This document shows, in pieces, positions 10,295 through 18,633 of a DNA stretch of 36,200 nt. The position numbers were made by a program, and so were the translations under genes. This DNA comes from Polychytrium aggregatum. Its lineage: Eukaryota; Chytridiomycota; Chytridiomycetes; Polychytriales. The notes under the pieces were generated by a model that worked only from the letters and a program-made list of their open reading frames with translations, did not search any database and had not been told where the DNA came from. How positions within the stretch are numbered: the first letter of the stretch is position 1; each line of letters starts with the position of its first letter. The DNA is taken from positions 1-36,200 of the forward strand of contig NW_026516470.1 in NCBI RefSeq assembly GCF_025602895.1, given 5' to 3'.

Positions 10295-11247
10295 GAACTG
10301 AAGTCTTGCACTTCTCCATCCTCGTAAACGATGGTGCGGATGATCCTCGGGCCGGGAGGTCCAGGGGGCGGTCCGGTAGCTCTGGTAGATCCAAACTTGA
10401 CGGGGCAGTTTCGTACCAAGTGGCCCTTCTTGCCACAGTACAGGCAGAGTCCAAAGCGGCGGCGGCGTTGTTTCTCCTCGGCGGTCAGGGGTCCAGAGAC
10501 GGCAGAGTCCACTTGCATGGGCTCGGAAACAATGTAGGAGGGGTGCGGCGGAGCGAGGACGGGCGCGGGAGCGATGGCGGGAACGGCAGCGGAGGCGGAA
10601 CCAAAGGCGAACTGGAAAGACCGGTAGCGGGCAGGCGTGCTTCGGCGCTCTTGACGGCGCTCGCGGATTCGTGCATCGAGCTCGTTACAAAGCTCGATGT
10701 ACTCCTCCAGATCTCGTGGCAGAGGGCGAACTCGCGAAAGTTCGTCTCTGACATCATCCGACAAGCCAAGTCGGAAGAACGAGATCTTTGCACCGTCGTT
10801 CCAAGTCGTATCGGCGGCAATACGAAGGAACTCGGATGCATAGACTGCGCACGGGCGGTTGCCCTGAGACAGTGTGGTGATCACTGACTCGGCAGTCCTG
10901 GCCCGATCAGGGTCGTCAAACACTTTAGAAAAGCGTTCTAGGAAATCGCCAAAAGAGTTGAGTCGGGGATCACCCATCTCAAGCATCGGAGTCGCCCACT
11001 GGAGAGCCGGTCCAGTGAGCAGACTAATGACGAATCCGACCTTAATCGGGTCAGCAGGGAACCGGTGGGGCTGCATTCGTATATACAGTTTGCACTGATT
11101 TACGAATGCCCGGAACCCTTGCCGGTTACCGTCGTAACGGTCCGGCATCTGCACGCTGTACCCAGCGGCAGGAGCATCGCGAGCTGTCCGGAGCTCGGCG
11201 AGCTCGGCCTCCAAGGCACGGAGGCGGTCCACGAGGGCAGGATCCAT
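10270..11247 (-). CDS. gag: A1 Gag, 325 aa
   Basis: Structural protein of the A particle. It starts at ATG (MDPALVDRL) with a short coiled-coil-like N terminus ([12 protein letters not shown]). The Gag helical domain follows ([50 protein letters not shown]). One CCHC zinc knuckle [14 protein letters not shown] lies near residue 275. It ends with the frameshift site about 8 codons before the stop. The copy in A2 differs at one residue noticed by eye (Phe versus Ser in RYRS[F/S]QF). The frame is open and could be expressed from the partial 5' LTR, which keeps its TATA box. Confidence 0.92.
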   Translation of the reverse strand: MDPALVDRLRALEAELAELRTARDAPAAGYSVQMPDRYDGNRQGFRAFVNQCKLYIRMQPHRFPADPIKVGFVISLLTGPALQWATPMLEMGDPRLNSFGDFLERFSKVFDDPDRARTAESVITTLSQGNRPCAVYASEFLRIAADTTWNDGAKISFFRLGLSDDVRDELSRVRPLPRDLEEYIELCNELDARIRERRQERRSTPARYRSFQFAFGSASAAVPAIAPAPVLAPPHPSYIVSEPMQVDSAVSGPLTAEEKQRRRRFGLCLYCGKKGHLVRNCPVKFGSTRATGPPPGPPGPRIIRTIVYEDGEVQDFSSGNDQARF

Positions 11248-11403
11248 GGCGGGACTGGGACTGGGACTGGGAAAAAACGAGGAGGTTCAAGAGCAGGAGA
11301 GCGAAGAGGGCTCAGACACAAGTGTGCTTGAGGTTCGGACAGGACTAGGAAAGGGGCGGGGCTAGGAGCGGAAGATACCAAGCAGGTGGTATCAGTAGAA
11401 GAG

Positions 11404-11415
11404 AGTTCGAACAAA
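11404..11415 (-). other. A1 self-priming primer binding site
   Basis: On the minus strand TTTGTTCGAACT lies 3 nt inside the 5' LTR end. It is the perfect 12-nt complement of AGTTCGAACAAA in the A LTR (complement of 384-395 in the 3' LTR), which starts 39 nt downstream of TATAAATA, where the RNA 5' end is expected. This is the arrangement used for self-priming in Tf1. No TGG tRNA site is present at the LTR edge. Confidence 0.75.
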
Positions 11416-11418
11416 GTG

Positions 11419-11571
11419 TGAGGAGTGAACAAGCGCAAGGACGAAGACCAAGTGCTTGGTATGAGCTTTATTAGCTTTTAGCCCCGAACACCAAAGAACA
11501 AGTTTTGTTCGAACTGGTGTTCAACATAGGCTCAGACATGCAGGGCTATTTATAGACCGGGAGAAGGTCGA
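11419..11571 (-). repeat. 5' LTR of A1, truncated (153 of 417 bp)
   Basis: It retains TATAAATA, the R region and U5, identical in position to the right part of the A LTR, and stops after ...gtcga in plus orientation, where the full LTR continues ggggcaaaag. Most of U3 is missing and is not found elsewhere to the right before A2. E begins directly at 11572. Confidence 0.9.
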
Positions 11572-11898
11572 TGTCATGAACCGAGTTTCCTTGCCTTGTA
11601 TCTTGCCTAGTTATCTTGCCTTGTCCTTGAAATGACTTTGTATTTTAAGCATCCTAAGCCTTGGATCTAGAATAAAACTTTGGCTTCACACTTGACACTC
11701 TGTGTCCCAGTCCAGTCCCCGCTCCTCTCCCTACGTTCGAGTCTTGTATTAGGACTCTTGCGCACTTCCCTGCTTGCCCCGTTGTCCAGTCTTGACACTT
11801 GGCAAGACCTTCAACAACCCCCTACTTGCCCTGCCTTTGCCCCCGTTCCCTTCGCTATCTCTTTTACCAATGGCTTCCTGTTATGAATCAGGACATGC
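11572..11898 (+). mobile_element. LTR-like fragment E, copy 1
   Basis: A 327-bp block begins TGTCATGAACC exactly at the break in the A LTR, contains AATAAA near 11671, and is itself cut by a C-family LTR at 11899. A TG start and a CA at 11894-11895 fit an LTR, but no target duplication can be verified because the far end is missing. No coding capacity of its own is seen. The identical block is at 30627-30953. A second LTR start, TGTTATGAATC near 11879, is possible, so E may be composite. Confidence 0.55.
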
Positions 11899-12689
11899 TG
11901 TTAGAGTCCAAAGGGGACTCAACGGCAAAAGAAGAAGTGAGCTCGAAGTGAGCTCAGGGAAAGCAAGGGTAGAGTCCGAAGTGGACTCGGAGAGGGAGCG
12001 AGGGAAGCAAAGATCCGTTCAAGATAAGACTTGTCTCGAAATGAGACGTGAGGAACACTCAGAGAATAAAGTAGAAGGCACTTTATTTAGTCCTATTTTG
12101 AACGCTGAGGTTCGACTACACATCGCGGGGGTCAGGCTATTTATAGACAAGTCCGGACTTGGCAGCGAAGGGCGGCCAAGGGAGGGAAAAGTGGGCGATC
12201 GAGCAGGGCGAAGGGGGCGATGCACGAACGAGGGCCGAGAAGGACCACCGAGACAGGCAGAGAACCAAAGCGAGAGAGGCGCAAGCAAAAGCGAAGCACC
12301 TGGCAGGAGAAACGTGCAAAGGCGAAGCAATGTGACTCAACGTCCAAGAAGCGGATTGGTCAAGTGTAAGGTTGGGGCAAATGCATGCGAGATGAACAAG
12401 AGATCGGGGCGGTCAGGCAGGTCATGAGTCACCGGTGGGGGGACACATGACCGGCAGCCGAATTGCAACCAATCGCAGCAAGGCGCGTGCACAAACAAAC
12501 CGGCGCGTGCGAAGAAGACAAAGGAAGCGGAGCAGCGCGGGGAAACGGAAGTGCGGAAGGAGCGGAAAAGACAGGCAAAAGGCGGAAAATTGGAGGGGAA
12601 CTGCAAGGCTACACACAAACAAACAGAAAGGCAAAAGAACAGCCAAGTGTGCAGTCAAAGTGGAAAACAAGCAGGAGCTATCCCTAACA
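11899..12689 (-). repeat. C-family LTR (791 bp), recombinant, no target duplication
   Basis: Full-length C LTR in minus orientation (plus strand TGTTAGAGTCC to CCCTAACA), the same length as all other C LTRs here. Left flank catgc and right flank tcaag do not match, so it is not a simple solo LTR. The left ~316 bp match the C2 LTR at 30954 exactly by eye, but about 15 differences occur after 12214, which points to a recombination joint inside the LTR. It contains TATAAATA on the minus strand. Confidence 0.88.
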
Positions 12690-12846
12690 TCAAGTCGGAT
12701 ACAACGGTAAATGTCTGTGGATGGCGATAAGCTATCGAGCCGCACAGCACGAGCCTGCTGCGCTGACAGGCGGTGCCACAAGCATGGCACAAGCTGCGCG
12801 CGAACCCGATTGGATAGAATGGCCGGGCATCAAAGGCCGGCTTGGG
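12690..12846. other. Unidentified spacer
   Basis: No homology to the other elements in the window and no convincing coding region is seen. It begins abruptly at the edge of the recombinant C LTR (sharing only tca with C internal sequence), so it marks a rearrangement joint. It may be host DNA or internal sequence of an older element. Confidence 0.4.
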
Positions 12847-13065
12847 CTCGGAGAGGGAGCGAGGAAGGCAAAGATGAGTTCAAGACTTGTCTCGAAATGA
12901 GGCGTGAGGAACACTCAGAGAATAACGTAGAAGGCACTGTATTTGGTCCTATTTTGAACGCTGAGGTTCGACTACACATCGCGGGGGTCAGGCTATTTAC
13001 AGGCAAGCCCGGACTAGGCAGCGATGGGGACCAAGGGAGGGAAAAGTGGGCGATCGAGCAGGGCG
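12847..13065 (-). repeat. Diverged C-like LTR fragment
   Basis: About 219 bp aligns to the middle of the C LTR in minus orientation (gagagggagcgag, ttgtctcgaaatgag, gttcgactacacatcgcggg) with many substitutions and small gaps, including loss of the TATAAATA (tatttacag instead of tatttatag). It is an older, decayed relative truncated at both ends. The right end joins the F-box fragment at 13065/13066. Confidence 0.8.
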
Positions 13066-13268
13066 GTGCTTCTCAAGCCAGAGCCGGAATCGGTTCACTT
13101 TGGTGTCCAAAATGAAGTTTGCCTGCTTGCATACCAGTCGCAGATTCCCGATATCTGTGAGTGGAAGGGAGAACTGGAAAGAGTCGTTGCAGCATATGAT
13201 GGTGAAGATGTCGGGGACAAGGCCCCGATGAACCGGCTGGACCGGGTTGATGATCACGGGGCTTGTTG
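13066..13268 (-). pseudogene. Host-like F-box gene fragment
   Basis: On the minus strand an open frame of about 65 codons encodes a piece resembling an F-box: LVPDIFTIICC, then LPLTDIGNLRLVCKQAN and FRLWLEK, which match the family pattern of a hydrophobic leucine-rich start, LRLVCK and a final W. F-box proteins recruit substrates to SCF ubiquitin ligases through Skp1. The frame is cut upstream by the A2 LTR (13269) and downstream by the C-like LTR fragment, so it is only a remnant, probably an exon near a protein N terminus. No start ATG is visible. The assignment rests on motif recognition alone. Confidence 0.5.
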
Positions 13269-13685
13269 TGAGGAGTGAACAAGCGCAAGGACGAAGACCA
13301 AGTGCTTGGTATGAGCTTTATTAGCTTTTAGCCCCGAACACCAAAGAACAAGTTTTGTTCGAACTGGTGTTCAACATAGGCTCAGACATGCAGGGCTATT
13401 TATAGACCGGGAGAAGGTCGAGGGGCAAAAGTGGGCGAGAAGGGTGGAGCATCACAGAGAAGCGAGAAGGGGGTGCGAGAGTGGCTGGTGTGCAAGCGAG
13501 AGAGGCTTGGCACAGCCCGGGGACATGTGCCGAGCGGTGGGGGAGGCAGGAAACCAGTAGACGCGGGTGGCAACGGCGCGTGCTCATGCATGGGGGCAAA
13601 CAAACACGTGGGGACTCATGATTGGTGCGGAGGGCGAGAGCATGCGGGACAATCTCATTGGTCCGTTGTGATGCTGGTCATCACA
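13269..13685 (-). repeat. 3' LTR of A2 (417 bp)
   Basis: Complete LTR, plus-strand TGAGGAGTGAAC to GGTCATCACA. It differs from the A1 3' LTR at the second base (G here). TATAAATA, palindrome and abutting polypurine tract are as described for A1. The 5 bp to its left (13264-13268, tgttg) would be its target copy. Confidence 0.93.
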
Positions 13686-14486
13686 CTATCTCCTCCTCAA
13701 ACTACGGCGTGTTCCATCTTGAGTTCTCCTGGGGCCAGGCTTGTCTGGGTAGCGTCGGTGGTACTCCGCGGCCACCGTTGGGGCAAAGACAATGTCGGCG
13801 GGCTCCCAACTTCGATCGGTGACCGGGTAGCCTTTCCAATCGATGAGATAGTGCAGCTTTCCGCGCACGAACTTGGAGTCTAAGATCTCTTCGACCTCCC
13901 ACTCCAAGTTCCCATCGATGACCACCGCAGGGGGCGGCGCTTGCACCCGACCCGGAAGCGAGTTCTTCTTGTAGGGCTCAAGAAGAGACACATGGAACAC
14001 CGGGTGCACCTTTATGTCCTTTGGCAAGTCCAGGCGGAAAGCCAATGTCCCGACGGCCTCGAGGATGGTGAATGGTCCAATCCTCTGGTAATCCAGCTTC
14101 TTGCTTGGGCGAGTGGTGCTGATGTTACGAGTCAGCACCCAGACTTGATCGCCCGGACGCAAGTCGGGAGCCTGGGACCTCCGGAGATCTGAGAAGTGCT
14201 TGTAGTCAGACTTTGCCTTCTCAAGATTCTCCTTCAACAGTGCCAGGTTCCGCTGGAGATGTTCAACCCTCTCCGTGGCAGAGGGAACATCAGGGCCGCC
14301 AGCGACAACGGGGACTTCGAACCTTGGGTGGAACCCATAGGTTGCCAAGAATGGCGAGGCATGTGTTGATGAGTTCTCGAGGTTATTGTAAGAGAACTCG
14401 GCCAACGGCAGCAGCTCGGCCCAGTCATCTTGCTGATACGACGTGTAACAGCGCAGGTATTGGTTGATGACCTGGTTGACCCTCTC
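13686..14486 (-). pseudogene. pol: A2 pol, 3' part (end of integrase to chromodomain)
   Basis: Begins right after the integrase glutamate region (TERVNQVINQYLR), continues through the integrase C-terminal GPF motif and the chromodomain (EVEEILDSKF, WKGYPVTDRSWEP), and ends with TAG beside the LTR. The break upstream is the D insertion with target copy CTCTC at 14482-14486. Residues in the open frame beyond 14487 come from the D LTR. The remainder is at 26039-29349. Confidence 0.92.
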
Positions 14487-14895
14487 TGTCAGGAACGAGG
14501 CGTGGGAAACAGGTGTCAGCAGACCGAGTGGGTTCTTGACGGTGCAGACAAGGCGTGGGAATCGGAACGAGGGCAAGAACAAGGAGCAGGGGCAGGGAGC
14601 AAGGGCAAGGTACGAGAGAGTGATGATCTTATATTCAGAAAGGTGATAAGATAATTCACTGGGTGTGATTTCCTTCTGGCCCCTGAGCTCCTCTATTTAT
14701 ACCTCGACCATCTAATCTATCATGTCATCGAGCTCAGCCACAGGATAAGCCACTCTGTGATCAAATAAAGTAAATGAATGAACTAATCTAATGCATGGTG
14801 CAGGAAGGTTCTAGACCGTCGCCAGTCCCGGATGCTCATGAGTGCCATGACAATGCGCTGCGCCACAACGCCAATCATGGTACGCGTTCATAACA
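14487..14895 (-). repeat. 3' LTR of D (409 bp)
   Basis: Minus strand TGTTATGAACGCG to CCTGACA. TATAAATA is the complement of 14694-14701, and the inferred RNA start lies at 14660. A purine-rich tract (complement of 14896-14910, AGAAGGGGGAGATGA) abuts the LTR and overlaps the pol stop. Confidence 0.95.
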
Positions 14896-17771
14896 TCATC
14901 TCCCCCTTCTAGGTCTGCCCTGAACCTTCTGGGGGTACTTCAGTCTAAACTCATGAAGCAAGTCCGGACTATTCTGCAAGTTCGCCTCCGGCTCCCACGA
15001 ATTCTCAACGTCCGAATACCCCTTCCACTTGACTAAGTACTTTAAGGTACGCCCAAACCATTTTGCATCAAGAATGCCTTCTACCTCGTACTCCTCCTCA
15101 CCATCTATCTCTACAGGAGGGGGAGGTGGCGCAGTCTGTCCCGCAATGGTGCTCGCATGGTACGCGTCCAACATGCTAACATGAAACACAGGGTGGATGG
15201 ACATCGAGTCTGGGAGTTCGAGTCGGTAGGTGACCGGATTGATCTGCTCGATGACTTTGAAGGGTCCAAGCTTCACGTGGTCGAGCTTGCTGCTGGGGCG
15301 TCGTGTCTTGATGTTTCTTCGCAACAGCCACACCTTCTGGCCAACCTTGAAGGAGTGGTCCTGTCGGTGCTTGTTGGCGAACCGGCGCGCATCTTCCTGC
15401 GCTTGCTTCAGGGTTCGGTCGAGGAAGGTGTTGACATCTTGTAGTCGATCCAGGTGCGTCTTGACCGAGGGGAGGTTACTGTCGTCCCGGACGGGTAGCT
15501 CGAAGTCTCCTCTTGGGTTGAAACCGTAGTTGCTGAAAAAGGGGCTCAACTGGGTACTACTGTTAGTAGCATTGTTGTGTGCAAACTCGGCGAGCGGCAG
15601 CAACTCAAACCAGTTGTCTTGCTGATAGGAAACGAAACACCGCAAGTACTGTTCGAGCGTTTGATTGGTCCGCTCGGTTTGCCCATCCGTTTGCGGATGG
15701 TACGCGGTCGACAATTTGAGCTTGATTCCCAGGGAAGTAGTAACCGCCTTCCAGAACGAGGAACGGAATTGCGGACCTCGATCCGACACGATGTCGGTTG
15801 GGAGACCATGGAGTCGGAACACATGATGCAGGAAGAGGTTAGCAGTACCTTGTGCGTCGATAGTTTCATTGCATGGGACAAAGTGCGCCTGTTTGGTGCG
15901 ACGGCAAACGAAGACCAGGATCGAGTCGTGACCGTGTGAGGGGGGTAGTTTGACGATGAAATCCATCCCCACCGACGTCCATGGTGTCAGTGAAATGGGT
16001 AGTGGCTCGAGCAGTCCCAGTGGCTTGTGCCTTGCTGCCTTGTTGCGTTGACATGTTTCACACGCCTTGACATACTCCTTGACGTAGCGCCTCATCCCCG
16101 GCCAGTAAAAGTCCCTTTGGACGAGCTCCAATGTTCTGGCCTGGCCGGGGTGTCCTGCCGTTGGTGAGTCGTGTCGAGCCCGGAGTATCTCGAGCTTTCG
16201 ATCGTCGCTCTCGACAAGTACTTGGTGTGAAAGCTTGGTCGTGAGGCTTCGCATCCAGCGTTCGTCCGGTAAGAGGGTGATCGTTGTCGGGTCGTTGTCG
16301 AAACCATCTCCCCCCTCCGGAGCGAGGTCCAGGCGCCTCGACAGTGCGTCTGCCACGGTGTTGAGGTGCCCGGGGGTGTAGGTGAGCTTGAAGTCGTACT
16401 CGGAAAGTAGTTCGGCCCATCGGGCGTGTCGTTGCTTGAGCGTGCGACGGGTGCGGAAGAAGGTGAGATTCTTGTGGTCGGACCTGACAGAGATGTCTCG
16501 AGCACCGACAAGGTAGTGACGCCAGAAACGGAAAGCCTCCACGATCGCTAGGAGCTCCTTGTCATGCACCGAGTAGTTGCGCTCGGCGTCATTGAGCTTC
16601 CTAGAGAAGAATGCGACTGGGTGGTAAGCTGACGCGGTGTCGTGTGACATGGGCTGTGAAAGCACAGCACCCAGCGCAAAGTCAGAAGCATCTGTCTCGA
16701 GCAGGAAAGGGAGGCTCGAGTCGACATGCTTGAGCACCGGAGCTGAGGTAACGGCATTCTTGAGAGCCGTGAAGGCTTGTTCGGCTTCTGGGGTCCACTG
16801 GAAGCTGGTGGTCTTCTTGGTGAGGTCGGACATGGGCTTGGCGTGCTCGGAGTAGTGCTCGATAAACTTGCGGTAGAAGTTGCAGAAACCCAGGAAGCTT
16901 TGTACACCCTTGAGGGATGTTGGGGACTTCCACTCCATGATGGTTTGAACCTTGTCGGGCGCCATGGCGACGCCCTTGGTCGACACTATGAAACCCAGGA
17001 ACTCGATTGAGTGCTTGTGGAACTCGCACTTCTCGAGCTTGGCATACAGCTTGTTGTCCCTGAGGCGCTGCAGGACTGTCCTGACATGGGCGGTGTGGGA
17101 CTCCGGATCGGGTGAGAATACTAAAATGTCATCAAGGTACACTACCACGAACTGGTCTAGAACGTCTCGGAAGATGTCGTTCATCATCGATTGGAAGATT
17201 GCGGGAGCATTGGTAAGCCCAAAGGGCATTACCAAGTACTCGAAGTGACCGAACTTACAGCGGAACGCAGTCTTCCACTGGTCACTCGGCTTCATCCTGA
17301 CCAAGTTGTACGCGCCCCTCAGATCAATTTTCGAAAAGATCTTGGCGCTGCCCAGTCGGTCCATGAGCTCCGAGATGAGTGGGAGCGGGTACCTGTTCTT
17401 CACGGTCATTTCGTTGAGGTCGCGGTAGTCAACACAAGGCCTCAAACCACCGTCCTTCTTCTTCACAAAGAAGATGGGTGCGCCGGCGGGGGATTTCGAG
17501 GGCTGTATAAAGCCCTTGGCCAGCATGTCGTTGATGTAGTCCTCTAGCGCCTTGGACTCGGATGGGGACAGGTTGTACAGCTGCTTGAAAGGTGGCGCAG
17601 CGCCTTCATCCTTCAATGGGATGTCGCAGTCGAAGCGGCGCTGAGCGGGCAGCAACTCCGCTTCGATTTTCGAGAAGACATCTGCGAAGTCATGGTAGGT
17701 GCTCGGAAGCATCTCAGGTATCTCCTCGCTCGGGGTAGTGCCCGTGGGAATCGAAGGCGTGCCCAATCCCA
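14896..17771 (-). pseudogene. pol: D pol, main part (RT to chromodomain), cut off by C1
   Basis: From the C1 insertion point the frame runs LGTPSIPTG, then reverse transcriptase ([39 protein letters not shown]), RNase H (ETDASDFALGAVL, VRSDHKNLTFF, VADALSRR), integrase zinc finger (H...GHPG...CETCQRNK), integrase core (GMDFIVKLPP, IVSDRGPQF, TDGQTERTN), GPF motif, and chromodomain (EYEVEGILDAKW ... WKGYSDVENSWEPEA). The stop TGA touches the 3' LTR. No frameshift or stop is seen. Open frame upstream of 17771 is C1 LTR sequence and does not belong to D. The N-terminal part is at 24176-24688. Confidence 0.93.
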
Positions 17772-18562
17772 TGTTAGGGATAGCTTCTGCTTGTTCTCCA
17801 CTTTGACTGCACACTTGGCTGTTCTTTTGCCTTTCTGTTTGTTTGTGTGTAGCTTTGCAGTTCCCCTCCAATTTTCCGCCTTTTGCCTGCCATTTCCGCT
17901 CCTTCCGCACTTCCGTTTCCCCGCGCTGCTCCGCTTCCTTTGTCTTCTTCGCACGCGCCGGTTTGTTTGTGCACGCGCCTTGCTGCGATTGGTTGCAATT
18001 CGGCTGCCGGTCATGTGTCCCACCACCGGTGACTCATGACCTGCCTGACCGCCCCGATCTCTTGTTCATCTCGCATGCATTTGCCCCAACCTTATACTTG
18101 ACCAATCCGCTTCTTGGACGTTGAGTCACATTGCTTCGCCTTTGCACGTTTCTCCTGCCAGGTGCTTCGCTTTTGCTTGCGCCTCCCTCGCTTTGGTTCT
18201 CTGCCTGTCTCGGTGGTCCTTCTCGGCCCTCGTTCGTGCATCGCCCCCTTCGCCCTGCTCGATCGCCCACTTTTCCCTCCCTTGGCCGCCCTTCGCTGCC
18301 AAGTCCGGACTTGTCTATAAATAGCCTGACCCCCGCGATGTGTAGTCGAACCTCAGCGTTCAAAATAGGACTAAATAAAGTGCCTTCTACTTTATTCTCT
18401 GAGTGTTCCTCACGTCTCATTTCGAGACTAGTCTTATCTTGAACGGATCTTTGCTTCCCTCGCTCCCTCTCCGAGTCCACTTCGGACTTTACCCTTGCCT
18501 TCCCTGAGCTCACTTCGAGCTCACTTCTTCTTTTGCCGTTGAGTCCCCTTCGGACTCTAACA
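17772..18562 (+). repeat. 5' LTR of C1 (791 bp)
   Basis: TGTTAGGGATAGC to CGGACTCTAACA. TATAAATA at 18316-18323 is the likely core promoter; the RNA is inferred to start at 18355. The end of U5 holds three consecutive 6-bp hairpins with 5-nt loops: GAGTCC/GGACTt (18473-18489), GAGCTC/GAGCTC (18506-18522), GAGTCC/GGACTC (18541-18557). Confidence 0.95.
18316..18323 (+). promoter_or_regulatory. TATA box of C1 5' LTR
   Basis: TATAAATA, 39 bp before the inferred RNA start at 18355. The same octamer occurs at 39-41 bp from the corresponding sequence in the A and D LTRs, which supports its role as the element promoter. Confidence 0.75.
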
Positions 18563-18564
18563 TC

Positions 18565-18576
18565 ATTTTGAACGCT
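18565..18576 (+). other. C1 self-priming primer binding site
   Basis: ATTTTGAACGCT, 2 nt past the 5' LTR, is the perfect 12-nt complement of AGCGTTCAAAAT at 18355-18366 in the LTR, which begins 39 nt after the TATA box. The RNA 5' end could fold back and prime reverse transcription, as established for Tf1. Confidence 0.77.
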
Positions 18577-18633
18577 CCCTCTTGGCTTCCCGGCCTTTCT
18601 TCTTCTTTCGCCTCTCTTTCCCTCGTCGATCCG

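Larger units (their letters stand above)
299..11571 (-). mobile_element. LTR retrotransposon A, copy 1 (Ty3/gypsy chromovirus), split by B1
   Basis: Read on the minus strand the order is partial 5' LTR (11571-11419), leader, gag, pol, 3' LTR (715-299). The element is interrupted by B1 at 3250-8716. Gag is a separate frame and pol follows in the -1 frame. The domain order is protease, reverse transcriptase, RNase H, integrase, chromodomain, which places it among chromoviruses. The 5' LTR stops at 11571, about 17 bp upstream of its TATA box, where fragment E begins. Coding sequence appears intact apart from the B1 insertion. Copy A2 at 13269-30626 is nearly identical. Confidence 0.93.

Noticed and set aside
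11899..12689. Simple solo LTR of C
   Set aside because: Flanking 5-mers differ (catgc versus tcaag) and the sequence is mosaic, so a recombinant LTR fits better.
17772..17910. N-terminal extension of the D pol frame (Lys/Gln-rich start)
   Set aside because: It is translation of the C1 LTR; the true D protein continues across C1 at 24176.
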